Source: Planctomycetaceae bacterium (GTDB lineage: Bacteria > Planctomycetota > Planctomycetia > Planctomycetales > Planctomycetaceae). Taken from it: a stretch of DNA of 64,000 nt. Below are positions 48,085 to 57,070 of the stretch, in pieces (the first letter of the stretch is position 1; every line of letters begins with the position of its first letter). Both the position numbers and the translations under genes were made by a program. The notes beneath the pieces were generated by a model. That model made no database searches, had not been told where the DNA came from, and was given only the letters and a program-made list of their open reading frames with translations. Where the stretch lies: NCBI GenBank assembly GCA_015485495.1, contig WFTL01000062.1, forward strand, positions 1-64,000, read 5' to 3'.

Positions 48085-48505
48085 GGCCGTGTCGAACACG
48101 CTGTGGGACAGCGTCAGGACGCCATCATCGCCACCCGTCATGGACGACAGGGTGGGATACGGGCGCGGGTCGCGGTAGACGAACGCTCCACTGGCATACT
48201 GGGTGGTTTCCAGATCCAGCACCGTGCGTGTCTGGTGCAGGCGTTCGGCGCCGTCGCAGGTGGATTCCGTGGCCGTCTGATGGGCCGGGTGCAAAGAGCG
48301 GCTTCTGAGCGGCCGATCCGGAAACAACCGGGTTTTCAGAGGTCCGGAACCCGGACAGAATTCCCGTTTCTTTTGTCGGAAAACCCCTTCGAAGTCCGGA
48401 CTGAAATCGACGGACGGCGGTCTGCAGACTATGCTGCAGACGTTCGATTCGCTTCCCCAGATTCCGTGCAGCGGACCATTTCCGACTGCCACATTTCAGA
48501 CTGCC

Positions 48506-48757
48506 ATGAGTGACACGAATTCCGGCGATGCACCGCCTGCAGAAGCTCCTGCTGAACCGCTGTTTTCCGTCGCAGACGTGGAACAGTTCACGAACGAAGA
48601 TGCGGAAGCCGGCCGAGCCATCGGTAAGCTGTTGTCCGCTTTGTTTCTGTACACGGTGGTGGCGATGCTGATTGTCATGTCGTGGACGCGCAGTGCCCTG
48701 GAAACGCGGCACAAAGCCGGCAGCAGCGGCGCCGTGGCCACCGAACCGGCTCACTGA
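48506..48757 (+). CDS. small single-TM hypothetical protein
   Basis: MSDTNSGDAPPAEAPAEPLFSVADVEQFTNEDAEAGRAIGKLLSALFLYTVVAMLIVMSWTRSALE. Confidence 0.6.
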   Translation: MSDTNSGDAPPAEAPAEPLFSVADVEQFTNEDAEAGRAIGKLLSALFLYTVVAMLIVMSWTRSALETRHKAGSSGAVATEPAH

Positions 48758-49518
48758 ATGCCCAGCAGGTTGCCCAGCAGGTTGTCTGTCGGGTGCGGGT
48801 GTCCTTTGTACTGGCGAAAACCTTCACCGGCAGCGAATCCGGCTTCCTGACCGCGCTGTTCCGCCCAGCGGCGTGAGGCCAGCAGGTATTCGTCGATTCC
48901 GTGCTGCCGCTGCAGCCATTCCCGCTGACTGGCGTGGCAGGCCAGCAGTTCCAGTCGCTGTTCCAGCACAGCACTGATATCAACCACGAAATCCACCGGG
49001 TGTCGCTGCCCGAAGTGATCGATTCCTTCCACGGCATCGACGTAATACAGATGCGGGATGGCGGAACAGGGGGGAGCCGGATCCCACTGGTGTGTTCGGT
49101 AGTTGGGAACGGCCGCATTGAAGCAGGCGTCCCGGACCAGCCGGCTGGTGATTTCGTGGTCGCACATGTAATCGACCGGTGGGGCGGTGAGAACAATGTC
49201 GGGCTGTTCACGGCGCAGATATTCGGCCACACGGCGGCGGCTGTCGTTGTCGAAGACGATGGCCAGATCGCGGAATTCCAGACACGTGTATGCGGCTCCC
49301 ATCTTCTCGGCCGCGGCCGCTGCTTCCTGGCGCCGCACGGCGGCGATTTCATCTGACGACAGTTCGTCACTCCCTTTATCACCGGGAGTCATCGTGGCCA
49401 CGGAAACCGAGCAGCCAAGCTGCTTCAGCAGCAGCAGGGTTCCGGCACACTGGATTTCGATGTCGTCCGGATGGGCATGAATGGCCACGATTTTCAGAGA
49501 AGCCGGGTCGGTCGTCAT
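48751..49518 (-). CDS. PIG-L/LmbE family deacetylase
   Basis: KIVAIHAHPDDIEIQCAGTLLLL; TMTPGDKGSDELSSDEIAAVRRQEA; MCDHEITSRLVRDACFNA. Confidence 0.88.
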   Translation of the reverse strand: MTTDPASLKIVAIHAHPDDIEIQCAGTLLLLKQLGCSVSVATMTPGDKGSDELSSDEIAAVRRQEAAAAAEKMGAAYTCLEFRDLAIVFDNDSRRRVAEYLRREQPDIVLTAPPVDYMCDHEITSRLVRDACFNAAVPNYRTHQWDPAPPCSAIPHLYYVDAVEGIDHFGQRHPVDFVVDISAVLEQRLELLACHASQREWLQRQHGIDEYLLASRRWAEQRGQEAGFAAGEGFRQYKGHPHPTDNLLGNLLGIQ

Positions 49519-49791
49519 CAGAACAGCTCAAATGTCAGGATCAAACAGGATCAAAACAGACGCCACGTACCGATGACAGGAACCTAGCGAATCCCGCGGG
49601 AACGCTCCAGCCGGACCGCCCGCCGGATCCGTTGTCGTGAAATCGGTCGGGCGAACGGCTATCCAGCAGATGCGGTTCCCGGCGGCGGGCCGTCCGGATA
49701 AACTGGCTGCGGCATTCCGGATCCGGCACATCCGGCTGCCGGTTCCGTTCACGCTGTTCGTCACGCCTCTGTTGTCGAAGGAACGAAAACC

Positions 49792-51042
49792 ATGAGCGTG
49801 CGTCTGTTTGCAGCCGGTCTGCTGCTGACTGCCGTGGTGGGATGCGGGAACAGCAGTCCGGAAGTTCTCACCGGTTCCCCGTCCGCGGATTCGGTGTCCG
49901 CAGATTCTGCTTCTTCATCGGCGCCGCTTGTCGAAGCGTCGATCGCGGCAGCGGAGACAGACATTCCTTCCGATGGCGGTCAGGTCGGGGGGAATGCGTC
50001 CAGCGATCCCGTTCGCAGGCGGCTGAAGGCGATCGAACGGATGCTCATTGCTGACGACCACGGCCAGCCTCCCTGGCCGGACATCGTGCAGGCTGCGTAC
50101 GACGTGCTGAAGGAAATCAAGGATGATCCGGCACGCCAGGAGGAGTTTCTGGAGGCGATCCGGCATCTGCTGAATGCACGGATGCAGATGGCGCTGCAGG
50201 GCACCCGCACGGAAACGGATCAGCTGTTCCGCGATGTGGAAGCACTCAGTCGGCGCGATCCCGATTCTGAGGCGGCGGCAGAAGGCATTTACTATCTGGC
50301 CCGGTTCGCTCACACTCGCGCCCGGCAGAAGAAGGCGTACCGTACCGAATGGAATGTGAATTTTGCCCGCTGGGCCCGCGAGTTCGCGGAACGGTTTCCG
50401 GAACAGTCCGAACGGGCCGTCCGTCTGCTGTTCGGAGCCGGCCGCAGCTGCGAAATGGCGTCGCCTCTGGCCGATCATGAAGACGATTCCACTCTGCTGC
50501 GGGCGGAAGCACGTCTGTGCTACATGATGCTTCAGTCCCGCTGGCCTCACACGCCCCAGGGACAGGATGCTGTTGCCGTGCTGCGGCGCTATGGTCTGCC
50601 CGGAAAACGACTCACGCAGTTTTCCGGACCACTGAACGGCGGAGGTCACCTGTCGGCGGATGAACTGACCGGCCGAATCACGGTGATCTGCTTCTGGGAT
50701 TCCGCAAGCCGTGAGTTTGCTGCCGCGTGGCTGCCCCTGCTGAAGACCGTCGCTTCCGAATGGGATTCTCAGAACCTGCGAATTGTGGGTGTCAGTCTGG
50801 ACGATGATCCGGATGTCTGTCGGAGGTTCATCCGGGATCATGGTGTTCCTGGAGATCAGATCTGTTTTGACAGTCCGAAACAGCGGGGCTGGAACAGTCC
50901 GCTGGTGAGGTTCTGGGGGATTTCGCAGAGTCCGTGCGTGTGGCTGGTGGATTCCCAGGGAATCGTGGTGGCCGTCGACATGCGGCCGCAGGAGTTCATG
51001 GAACGCATTCGGCAGATGCACGATGCACGGCCTCAGACGTGA
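49792..51042 (+). CDS. lipoprotein with C-terminal thioredoxin-like (TlpA/AhpC) domain
   Basis: lipobox LLLTAVVGCGN; ITVICFWDSASREFAAAWLPLLKTVASEWDSQNLRIVGVSLDDD...VWLVDSQGIVV. Confidence 0.75.
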   Translation: MSVRLFAAGLLLTAVVGCGNSSPEVLTGSPSADSVSADSASSSAPLVEASIAAAETDIPSDGGQVGGNASSDPVRRRLKAIERMLIADDHGQPPWPDIVQAAYDVLKEIKDDPARQEEFLEAIRHLLNARMQMALQGTRTETDQLFRDVEALSRRDPDSEAAAEGIYYLARFAHTRARQKKAYRTEWNVNFARWAREFAERFPEQSERAVRLLFGAGRSCEMASPLADHEDDSTLLRAEARLCYMMLQSRWPHTPQGQDAVAVLRRYGLPGKRLTQFSGPLNGGGHLSADELTGRITVICFWDSASREFAAAWLPLLKTVASEWDSQNLRIVGVSLDDDPDVCRRFIRDHGVPGDQICFDSPKQRGWNSPLVRFWGISQSPCVWLVDSQGIVVAVDMRPQEFMERIRQMHDARPQT

Positions 51043-51179
51043 CGGCCGGAATCCGGAGGCACAAAGGGGGACGGGGCCCCCGTTGTCCCGTTGCGTGCCG
51101 GAAACTCGTCTTTTCGGCATCGGGGTGTTCGGCTAGGATGGCTGCTGAAATCGGGATTTCGCGACAGGCAGGGAAGCTC

Positions 51180-52214
51180 ATGTCCATCCTTCAAGACAGC
51201 AGTGTTCTGATCACCGGTGGAACCGGTTCTTTCGGGCGAAAGTGTGCGGAGTATCTTCTGCGTCATGCTCCTCCCAGGCGACTTGTCATCTTCAGCCGCG
51301 ACGAGCAGAAGCATGTGACGATGGCCCGCCGGGACTTTCCGCAGGCCCGCTTCCCGCAGATCCGGTATTTCGTGGGCGACGTCCGTGATCCGGCACGGCT
51401 GCGCCGCGCGCTGCAGGGAATCGACTATGTCATTCATGCGGCCGCCATGAAGCATGTGGACGTGGCCGAATACAATCCGACCGAGTGCATTCGGACGAAT
51501 ATCGGCGGTGCGGAAAATCTGATCGAAGCCTGTCTGGATACCGGTGTTCGCCGTCTGGTCGCTCTGTCGACCGACAAGGCCGCCGCTCCCGTGAATCTGT
51601 ACGGGGCCACCAAACTGTGTTCCGACAAACTGTTCGTGGCGGCCAATTCTCTGGCGGGAATCGGCGGCACCCGGTTCGCCGTCGTGCGGTACGGCAATGT
51701 GCTCGGATCGAACGGATCGGTCGTCCCCTTCTTCCAGTCGGAAGCCCACAAAGGCGTCCTGCCGATCACGTCTCCTGAAATGACGCGGTTCATCATCACC
51801 CTGGAACAGGGCGTGCGGTTCGTGCTGGAGTCGTTCGAACGGATGCACGGCGGGGAAGTGTTTGTCCCCAAGATTCCCAGCACAACCGTTCTGGACATTG
51901 CCAAAGCGGTGGCTCCGTCGTGCAGCACGAAAATCATCGGAATCCGGCCCGGTGAAAAGCTGCACGAATGCATGATTCCGGCCGATGAAGCCCGGCAGAC
52001 CCTGGAATTCGATGACCACTATGTGATTCAGCCCACGCTGCGCTACTGGACGAAACAGCCGCCGAAATACGTGGAAACCGGAAGAGTCTGTGAGGAAGGC
52101 TTCACCTATTCCAGCGACAGCAACCGGGACTGGCTGAGTGTCGGACAGCTCCGGGAACTCATTGCCCGCCACTGTCCTGCTGTCGATTCCACATCCGTAT
52201 CCCGGGCAGCCTGA
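51180..52214 (+). CDS. pseB: UDP-N-acetylglucosamine 4,6-dehydratase (inverting)
   Basis: SVLITGGTGSFGRKCAEYLL; FSRDEQKHVTMAR; HAAAMKHVDVAEYNPTECIRTNIGGAENLIEA; IIGIRPGEKLHECMI. Confidence 0.93.
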   Translation: MSILQDSSVLITGGTGSFGRKCAEYLLRHAPPRRLVIFSRDEQKHVTMARRDFPQARFPQIRYFVGDVRDPARLRRALQGIDYVIHAAAMKHVDVAEYNPTECIRTNIGGAENLIEACLDTGVRRLVALSTDKAAAPVNLYGATKLCSDKLFVAANSLAGIGGTRFAVVRYGNVLGSNGSVVPFFQSEAHKGVLPITSPEMTRFIITLEQGVRFVLESFERMHGGEVFVPKIPSTTVLDIAKAVAPSCSTKIIGIRPGEKLHECMIPADEARQTLEFDDHYVIQPTLRYWTKQPPKYVETGRVCEEGFTYSSDSNRDWLSVGQLRELIARHCPAVDSTSVSRAA

Positions 52215-52352
52215 CAGCACCGGAAGGGGAAAGCATTTTCGCAGCCTGCCGGCCGCCTTTCTGCCCGTCTCGGAAGGTCGTTTCGATGTCGGCCTGCCGG
52301 GCTGGTCTGGTGTCGGAAGTGTGTGGAGCCGGTCGACGGAGTGACACGCAGC

Positions 52353-53492
52353 ATGATTCCTTATGGGCGACAGTCGATCGATGAGGCGGATATCGCTGCA
52401 GTGGTGGACGTCCTGAAATCCGACTGGCTGACCACCGGGCCGATGGTGGAGCGATTCGAAGCTGCAGTGGCGGCCTATGTGGGCACTGCTCAGGCCGTTG
52501 CCGTCAGCAGCGGCACGGCGGCTCTGCACGCCATGATGGCGGCTCTGGAAATCGGCCCGGGAGACGAAGTGATCGTTCCGGCTCTGACTTTCGCCGCGAC
52601 GGCCAACTGCGTGGTCTATCAGGGGGGCGTTCCTGTTTTCGCCGACGTAGATCCTGACACGCTGCTGATCTCACCGGAATCTGTGGAACGGTGTCTTTCC
52701 CCCCGGACGCGGGCTGTCATCGCTGTGGACTACGCCGGCCAGCCCTGTGATTACGCCGCTCTGCAGAGCCTGGCCGACCGCCACAGCATCCGGCTGCTGG
52801 CCGACGGCTGTCATTCTCTGGGAGCACACTTCGGAACCCAGGCCTCCGGCAGCATCGCGCTGATGACGGCTTTCAGCTTCCATCCGGTGAAACCGATCAC
52901 CACGGGGGAAGGAGGCATGGTGACCACCGATGATGAACGGCTGGCGGCTTTCATGCGAACATTTCGGAACCACGGCATCACGACCGATGCCCGGCAGCGG
53001 GAGCAGGCCGGCACCTGGTACTACGAAATGCGGACTCCGGGTTTCAACTACCGCATTTCCGACATTCAGTGTGCTCTGGGCATCGAACAGCTGAAAAAAC
53101 TGGACGGCTGGATCGATCGCCGCAGCAGCATCGCAGCGATTTACGATCGGGCCTTTGCGGATCACGACCACGTGATTCCTGTGGGACGGCAGCCCGGATC
53201 ACGTCATGCCTGGCACCTGTATGTCGTTCGGCTGCCAGGAGGAATCCGGCGGCGTGTTTATGAGCAGATGCGGACCGATGGTATCGGAGTGAACGTGCAT
53301 TACATCCCCGTGCACCTGCATCCGTTTTATCGACAGCGTTTCGGCACCGGTCCAGGCCTGTGTCCGGCCGCGGAAGCCGCCTACGAAGACATTCTGTCTC
53401 TTCCCGTGCATCCGGGACTGACGGATGATCAGGTGCAGACGGTCATCGATCGACTGCTGGAAGCGGTGCAGCCGGCCAGGCGGGCTGCGTAG
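52353..53492 (+). CDS. pseC: UDP-4-amino-4,6-dideoxy-N-acetyl-beta-L-altrosamine transaminase (DegT/DnrJ family)
   Basis: MIPYGRQSIDEADIAAVVDVLKSDWLTTGPMVERFEAAVAAYVG; SSGTAALHAMMAAL; SFHPVKPITTGEGGMVTT. Confidence 0.92.
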   Translation: MIPYGRQSIDEADIAAVVDVLKSDWLTTGPMVERFEAAVAAYVGTAQAVAVSSGTAALHAMMAALEIGPGDEVIVPALTFAATANCVVYQGGVPVFADVDPDTLLISPESVERCLSPRTRAVIAVDYAGQPCDYAALQSLADRHSIRLLADGCHSLGAHFGTQASGSIALMTAFSFHPVKPITTGEGGMVTTDDERLAAFMRTFRNHGITTDARQREQAGTWYYEMRTPGFNYRISDIQCALGIEQLKKLDGWIDRRSSIAAIYDRAFADHDHVIPVGRQPGSRHAWHLYVVRLPGGIRRRVYEQMRTDGIGVNVHYIPVHLHPFYRQRFGTGPGLCPAAEAAYEDILSLPVHPGLTDDQVQTVIDRLLEAVQPARRAA

Positions 53493-53501
53493 GGAACTGC
53501 C

Positions 53502-54245
53502 ATGAAAACCGTCATCATCATTCAGGCGAGGATTCAGAGTACCCGGCTGCCGCGCAAGGTCCTGCAGGACATCGCCGGACAGTCCATGCTGCAGCGGGTC
53601 GTCAGCCGGGCCCGTCAGGCATCCATCCCGGACGAAGTGGTCATTGCCACATCGACTGATGCGGCTGACGACGAACTGGCGGCCCTGTGCCGGGCTTCCG
53701 GATGGCCCTGTTTTCGGGGCAGCCACCTGGACGTGCTCGATCGCTTCTACCACGCGGCTGGCCACTTTGGCGCGGATGTCGTGGTTCGGATTTCCTGCGA
53801 CTGTCCGCTCATCGACCCGGACATCATGGATCAGGTGGCGGCCCCGGTTGTTCAGGAACAGTCGCCGTGGAACTACGCAGCCAACATGCTGGAACCTCGC
53901 ACGTTTCCCCGGGGCGTGGACTGCGAAGCGTTCACTTTCGACGTCCTCGAACGGACATGGCGCGAAGCGTCTGATTCGGTCTGTCGGGAACATGTCACGC
54001 CCTGGATCTATCGCAATCCCGACCGCTTTCGAATCCGGTCCGTGTCGCAGTCCGTCGATCAGTCGGCTTACCGATGGACGGTCGATACGGCAGAAGATCT
54101 GGAACTGGCACGCGTGGTGTATTCTCACTTCGGTCATGACCGTTTTCGCTGTGCCGATGTGGTTCGGGCCTTCGAACAGCATCCGGAATGGACGCAGATC
54201 AATGCGCATATCCGGCAGAATCTCGTTCGTCAGAAGGCGGCCTGA
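53502..54245 (+). CDS. SpsF/PseF-type cytidylyltransferase
   Basis: MKTVIIIQARIQSTRLPRKVLQDIAGQSMLQRVV; DVLDRFYHAA; VRISCDCPLIDPDIMDQV. Confidence 0.88.
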   Translation: MKTVIIIQARIQSTRLPRKVLQDIAGQSMLQRVVSRARQASIPDEVVIATSTDAADDELAALCRASGWPCFRGSHLDVLDRFYHAAGHFGADVVVRISCDCPLIDPDIMDQVAAPVVQEQSPWNYAANMLEPRTFPRGVDCEAFTFDVLERTWREASDSVCREHVTPWIYRNPDRFRIRSVSQSVDQSAYRWTVDTAEDLELARVVYSHFGHDRFRCADVVRAFEQHPEWTQINAHIRQNLVRQKAA

Positions 54246-55798
54246 TGGAAAACGCACGACGGACACTGCTGCTGCGCGCGGATGCGGATTCCGCCACGGG
54301 CACCGGGCACGTCATGCGCTGTCTGGCGCTGGGGCAGGCCTGGCAGGACGGCGGCGGCCGCGCTGTTCTCGCTGCTCACCGTCTGCCGCCGTTTCTGAAA
54401 CAGCGGCTGCAGAACGAAGGCTTCGACGTGGCAGACGTGGTGTCCGATGCGGCCACCGCGGCGGACTCAGAGGAAATCGTCCGGCTGGCTGAACAGTGGG
54501 ATGCTGCCGCTGTGGTCATCGACGGATATCACTTCACAGCGGATTATGTGAACCGGATTCGGTCGGCCGGCTGCCGAGCAGCGGTCATCGATGATTTCGG
54601 TGGTTTCGTATCGGCAGACGTGATCATCAATCCAAATCTGTATGCCCGCGCCGCCGACTATCCGGCAGTCGACGCCTCGGCTGTTCTGCTTCCAGGCAGT
54701 CGTTTCGCTTTGCTGAGGCGGGAATTTCGCATCTGTCGGCAGCAGGGAGTGTCTCCGCGGTCTCAGGTCCGCAGGATACTTGTGAGCTGCGGAGGAAGCG
54801 ATCCGGGTAACGTCACGGAAGAACTGGTTCGTCTGCTGGGAACGGTCTGCACAGCCGATCAGGAAATCGCGGTGATTCTTGGCGGCGCCCATCGTGATGC
54901 CGCGGCCATTCGCCGGCGGGCAGCCGCCCTGCCGTGTTCGGTGCACGTCCGGCAGAACGTGGACGACATGGCCGAACTGATGCTGCAGGCGGACCTGGCC
55001 GTGGCTGCAGCGGGAAGCACGGTCTGGGAACTGGCCTGTCTGGGAGTCCCGATTGCTGCGGTGGTGACGGCCGACAATCAGCAGAAAGTGGCAGACTGTG
55101 TGGCAGCCTGCGGGCCTGGTCGGAATCTCGGTGCGGCCCGGCAGATGACCGAAACAGAGTTCTCACGCATCATGCGGCCGCTGCTGCAGGATGCACGTAC
55201 GATCCGCAGGATGAGTGCGGCCGGTCTGGCGGCCGTGGATGGCCAGGGGGCGCTGCGGGTGGCGCAGATTCTTGCCGATCCGGTTCTGACGCTGCGTCCG
55301 GCCGTGGAACGCGACAGCCGTCTGCTGTGGGAGTGGCGCAACGATCCGGTGGTGCGGGCCGCTTCCTTTTCCACCGATCCGATTCCCTGGGAAGATCACT
55401 GCCGCTGGCTGTCGGCACGACTGCAGCACCCGGACTGCCGCATTCTGATCGCGGAAGATGCCGCCGGAGATCCGGTCGGTCAGGTGCGTCTGGACCGGGA
55501 GGGGGATCGGGCGACGATCAGTGTGAGTGTGGCATCCGGGCGCCGAACATCCGGACTGGGAACCGCTCTCATTCGCGCTGCTGTCAACCGGGCATTCGTT
55601 CACGAAGAAGTCCGCCTTGTGGAAGCATGGATTCGTCCGGAAAATCGGGCGTCTCAGGCAGCGTTTCTCAAAGCCGGTTTTCGACCGATTCTGTCGGAGT
55701 CCGGTGATGCGGTGTGCGAGGACACCGTATCCGGTGACACTGTGGCCGGGCTGAAATTCGTGGAAGGAACCGTTCCGTCGGTTCTTCCTGCGGCGTGA
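54245..55798 (+). CDS. pseG: PseG-type UDP-sugar hydrolase fused to a GNAT N-acetyltransferase (PseH-like)
   Basis: N-terminal LLLRADADSATGTGHVMRCLALGQAW...ILVSCGGSDPGNVT...AAGSTVWELACLGVP; C-terminal LRPAVERDSRLLWEWRNDPVVRAAS...GLGTALIRAAVNRAF...NRASQAAFLKAGF. Confidence 0.88.
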   Translation: MENARRTLLLRADADSATGTGHVMRCLALGQAWQDGGGRAVLAAHRLPPFLKQRLQNEGFDVADVVSDAATAADSEEIVRLAEQWDAAAVVIDGYHFTADYVNRIRSAGCRAAVIDDFGGFVSADVIINPNLYARAADYPAVDASAVLLPGSRFALLRREFRICRQQGVSPRSQVRRILVSCGGSDPGNVTEELVRLLGTVCTADQEIAVILGGAHRDAAAIRRRAAALPCSVHVRQNVDDMAELMLQADLAVAAAGSTVWELACLGVPIAAVVTADNQQKVADCVAACGPGRNLGAARQMTETEFSRIMRPLLQDARTIRRMSAAGLAAVDGQGALRVAQILADPVLTLRPAVERDSRLLWEWRNDPVVRAASFSTDPIPWEDHCRWLSARLQHPDCRILIAEDAAGDPVGQVRLDREGDRATISVSVASGRRTSGLGTALIRAAVNRAFVHEEVRLVEAWIRPENRASQAAFLKAGFRPILSESGDAVCEDTVSGDTVAGLKFVEGTVPSVLPAA

Positions 55799-55822
55799 CT
55801 GTTGTGTTTCAGGAGAGTTCAG

Positions 55823-56878
55823 ATGTCTGTTTCCGGCATGACCATCGGCAGCCGTGCGATCGGCCCCGGAGAACCGGTTTATGTCATTGCGGAGCTGTCT
55901 GCCAATCATCATCACGACTATGAACAGGCCGAACGTCTCGTGAGGGCGGCGGCCGATGCAGGAGCCGATGCCGTCAAGCTGCAGACCTACACGGCCGACA
56001 CGCTGACCATCGATTCCGATCAGAAGTGTTTTCGGATCGGAGACGGAACGCTGTGGGCCGGTCGGAAGCTGTACGACCTGTATCAGGAAGCGTTCATGCC
56101 GTGGGAATGGCAGCCGAAGCTTCGGGATCTGGCTGAATCGCTGGGCATGGCCTGTTTTTCCAGTCCCTTCGATGCCACGGCTGTCGATTTTCTGGAAGAC
56201 ATGGGCGTGCCGGCCTGGAAAGTGGCGTCGTTCGAAATCGTCGACACGCCTCTGCTGCAGAAAATCGGATCCACGGGACGTCCGGTCATCGTGTCCACCG
56301 GAATGGCCACTCTGGCTGAAATATCAGAAGCAGTGGACACGCTGCAGCAGGCCGGGGCGCCGTCGATCGCTTTGCTGAAGTGTGTCAGTGCGTATCCGGC
56401 GCCGCCGGAAGCCATGAACCTGAGAACCATTCCTCATCTGGCCGAGGCATTTTCTGTTCCGGCGGGACTGTCCGATCACACGCTGGGAATTGCTGTTCCG
56501 GTGGCGTCTGTGGCGCTGGGAGCGGCCATCATCGAAAAGCATCTGACTCTGTCACGAGACATCCCCGGTCCGGACAGTGCTTTTTCGCTGGAGCCCGACG
56601 AATTTCGGGACATGGTCCAGGCGGTGCGCGTGTCGGAACGGGCACTGGGAACGGTTTCGTACGGGGTCGGCGACAGCGAACGGGAAAGCCGTGCGTTTCG
56701 GCGTTCTCTGTTCGTGGTGAAAGATGTGCAGGCCGGTGAGGAACTGACGGCCGAGAATGTCCGGTCCATCCGGCCAGGCGACGGGCTGCCGCCACGCTGT
56801 CTTCCCGATGTGCTCGGCAGAACGGCTCGAACTGATCTGCCTCGGGGAACTCCGCTGAACTGGAGAGACGTGGCCTGA
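55823..56878 (+). CDS. pseI: pseudaminic acid synthase
   Basis: VIAELSANHHHDYEQAERLVRAAADAGADAVKLQTYTADTLTID; GRKLYDLYQEAFMPWEW; C-terminal SAF-like domain. Confidence 0.94.
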   Translation: MSVSGMTIGSRAIGPGEPVYVIAELSANHHHDYEQAERLVRAAADAGADAVKLQTYTADTLTIDSDQKCFRIGDGTLWAGRKLYDLYQEAFMPWEWQPKLRDLAESLGMACFSSPFDATAVDFLEDMGVPAWKVASFEIVDTPLLQKIGSTGRPVIVSTGMATLAEISEAVDTLQQAGAPSIALLKCVSAYPAPPEAMNLRTIPHLAEAFSVPAGLSDHTLGIAVPVASVALGAAIIEKHLTLSRDIPGPDSAFSLEPDEFRDMVQAVRVSERALGTVSYGVGDSERESRAFRRSLFVVKDVQAGEELTAENVRSIRPGDGLPPRCLPDVLGRTARTDLPRGTPLNWRDVA

Positions 56879-56907
56879 ACCGTTCAGCGGCGAAAACCGG
56901 TGTCTGA

Positions 56908-56942
56908 CGCATTCGGCACAGCGGTGTAGCGTGCCGAATGCG
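56908..56942 (+). terminator. strong hairpin after pseI
   Basis: CGCATTCGGCAC / 11-nt loop / GTGCCGAATGCG, perfect 12-bp stem about 30 bp after the pseI stop. Confidence 0.65.
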
Positions 56943-56955
56943 GATTCGTTTGCTC

Positions 56956-56985
56956 TTGCTCCGCGTTTTCCCAATCTTCTACACT
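56956..56985 (+). promoter_or_regulatory. sigma70-like promoter for the downstream glycan operon
   Basis: TTGCTC - 18 bp - TACACT, about 85 bp upstream of 57071. Confidence 0.4.
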
Positions 56986-57070
56986 CGGTGCCCGCGGTGA
57001 TTCGGAGCCGCCGTGGAGGGCTGCTGCACGATCGTTCCGACTGCAACCGACATGGAAGTCTGTTGTCCTC

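Noticed and set aside
51033-52529. 498-aa minus-strand ORF
   Set aside because: Antisense shadow of pseB.
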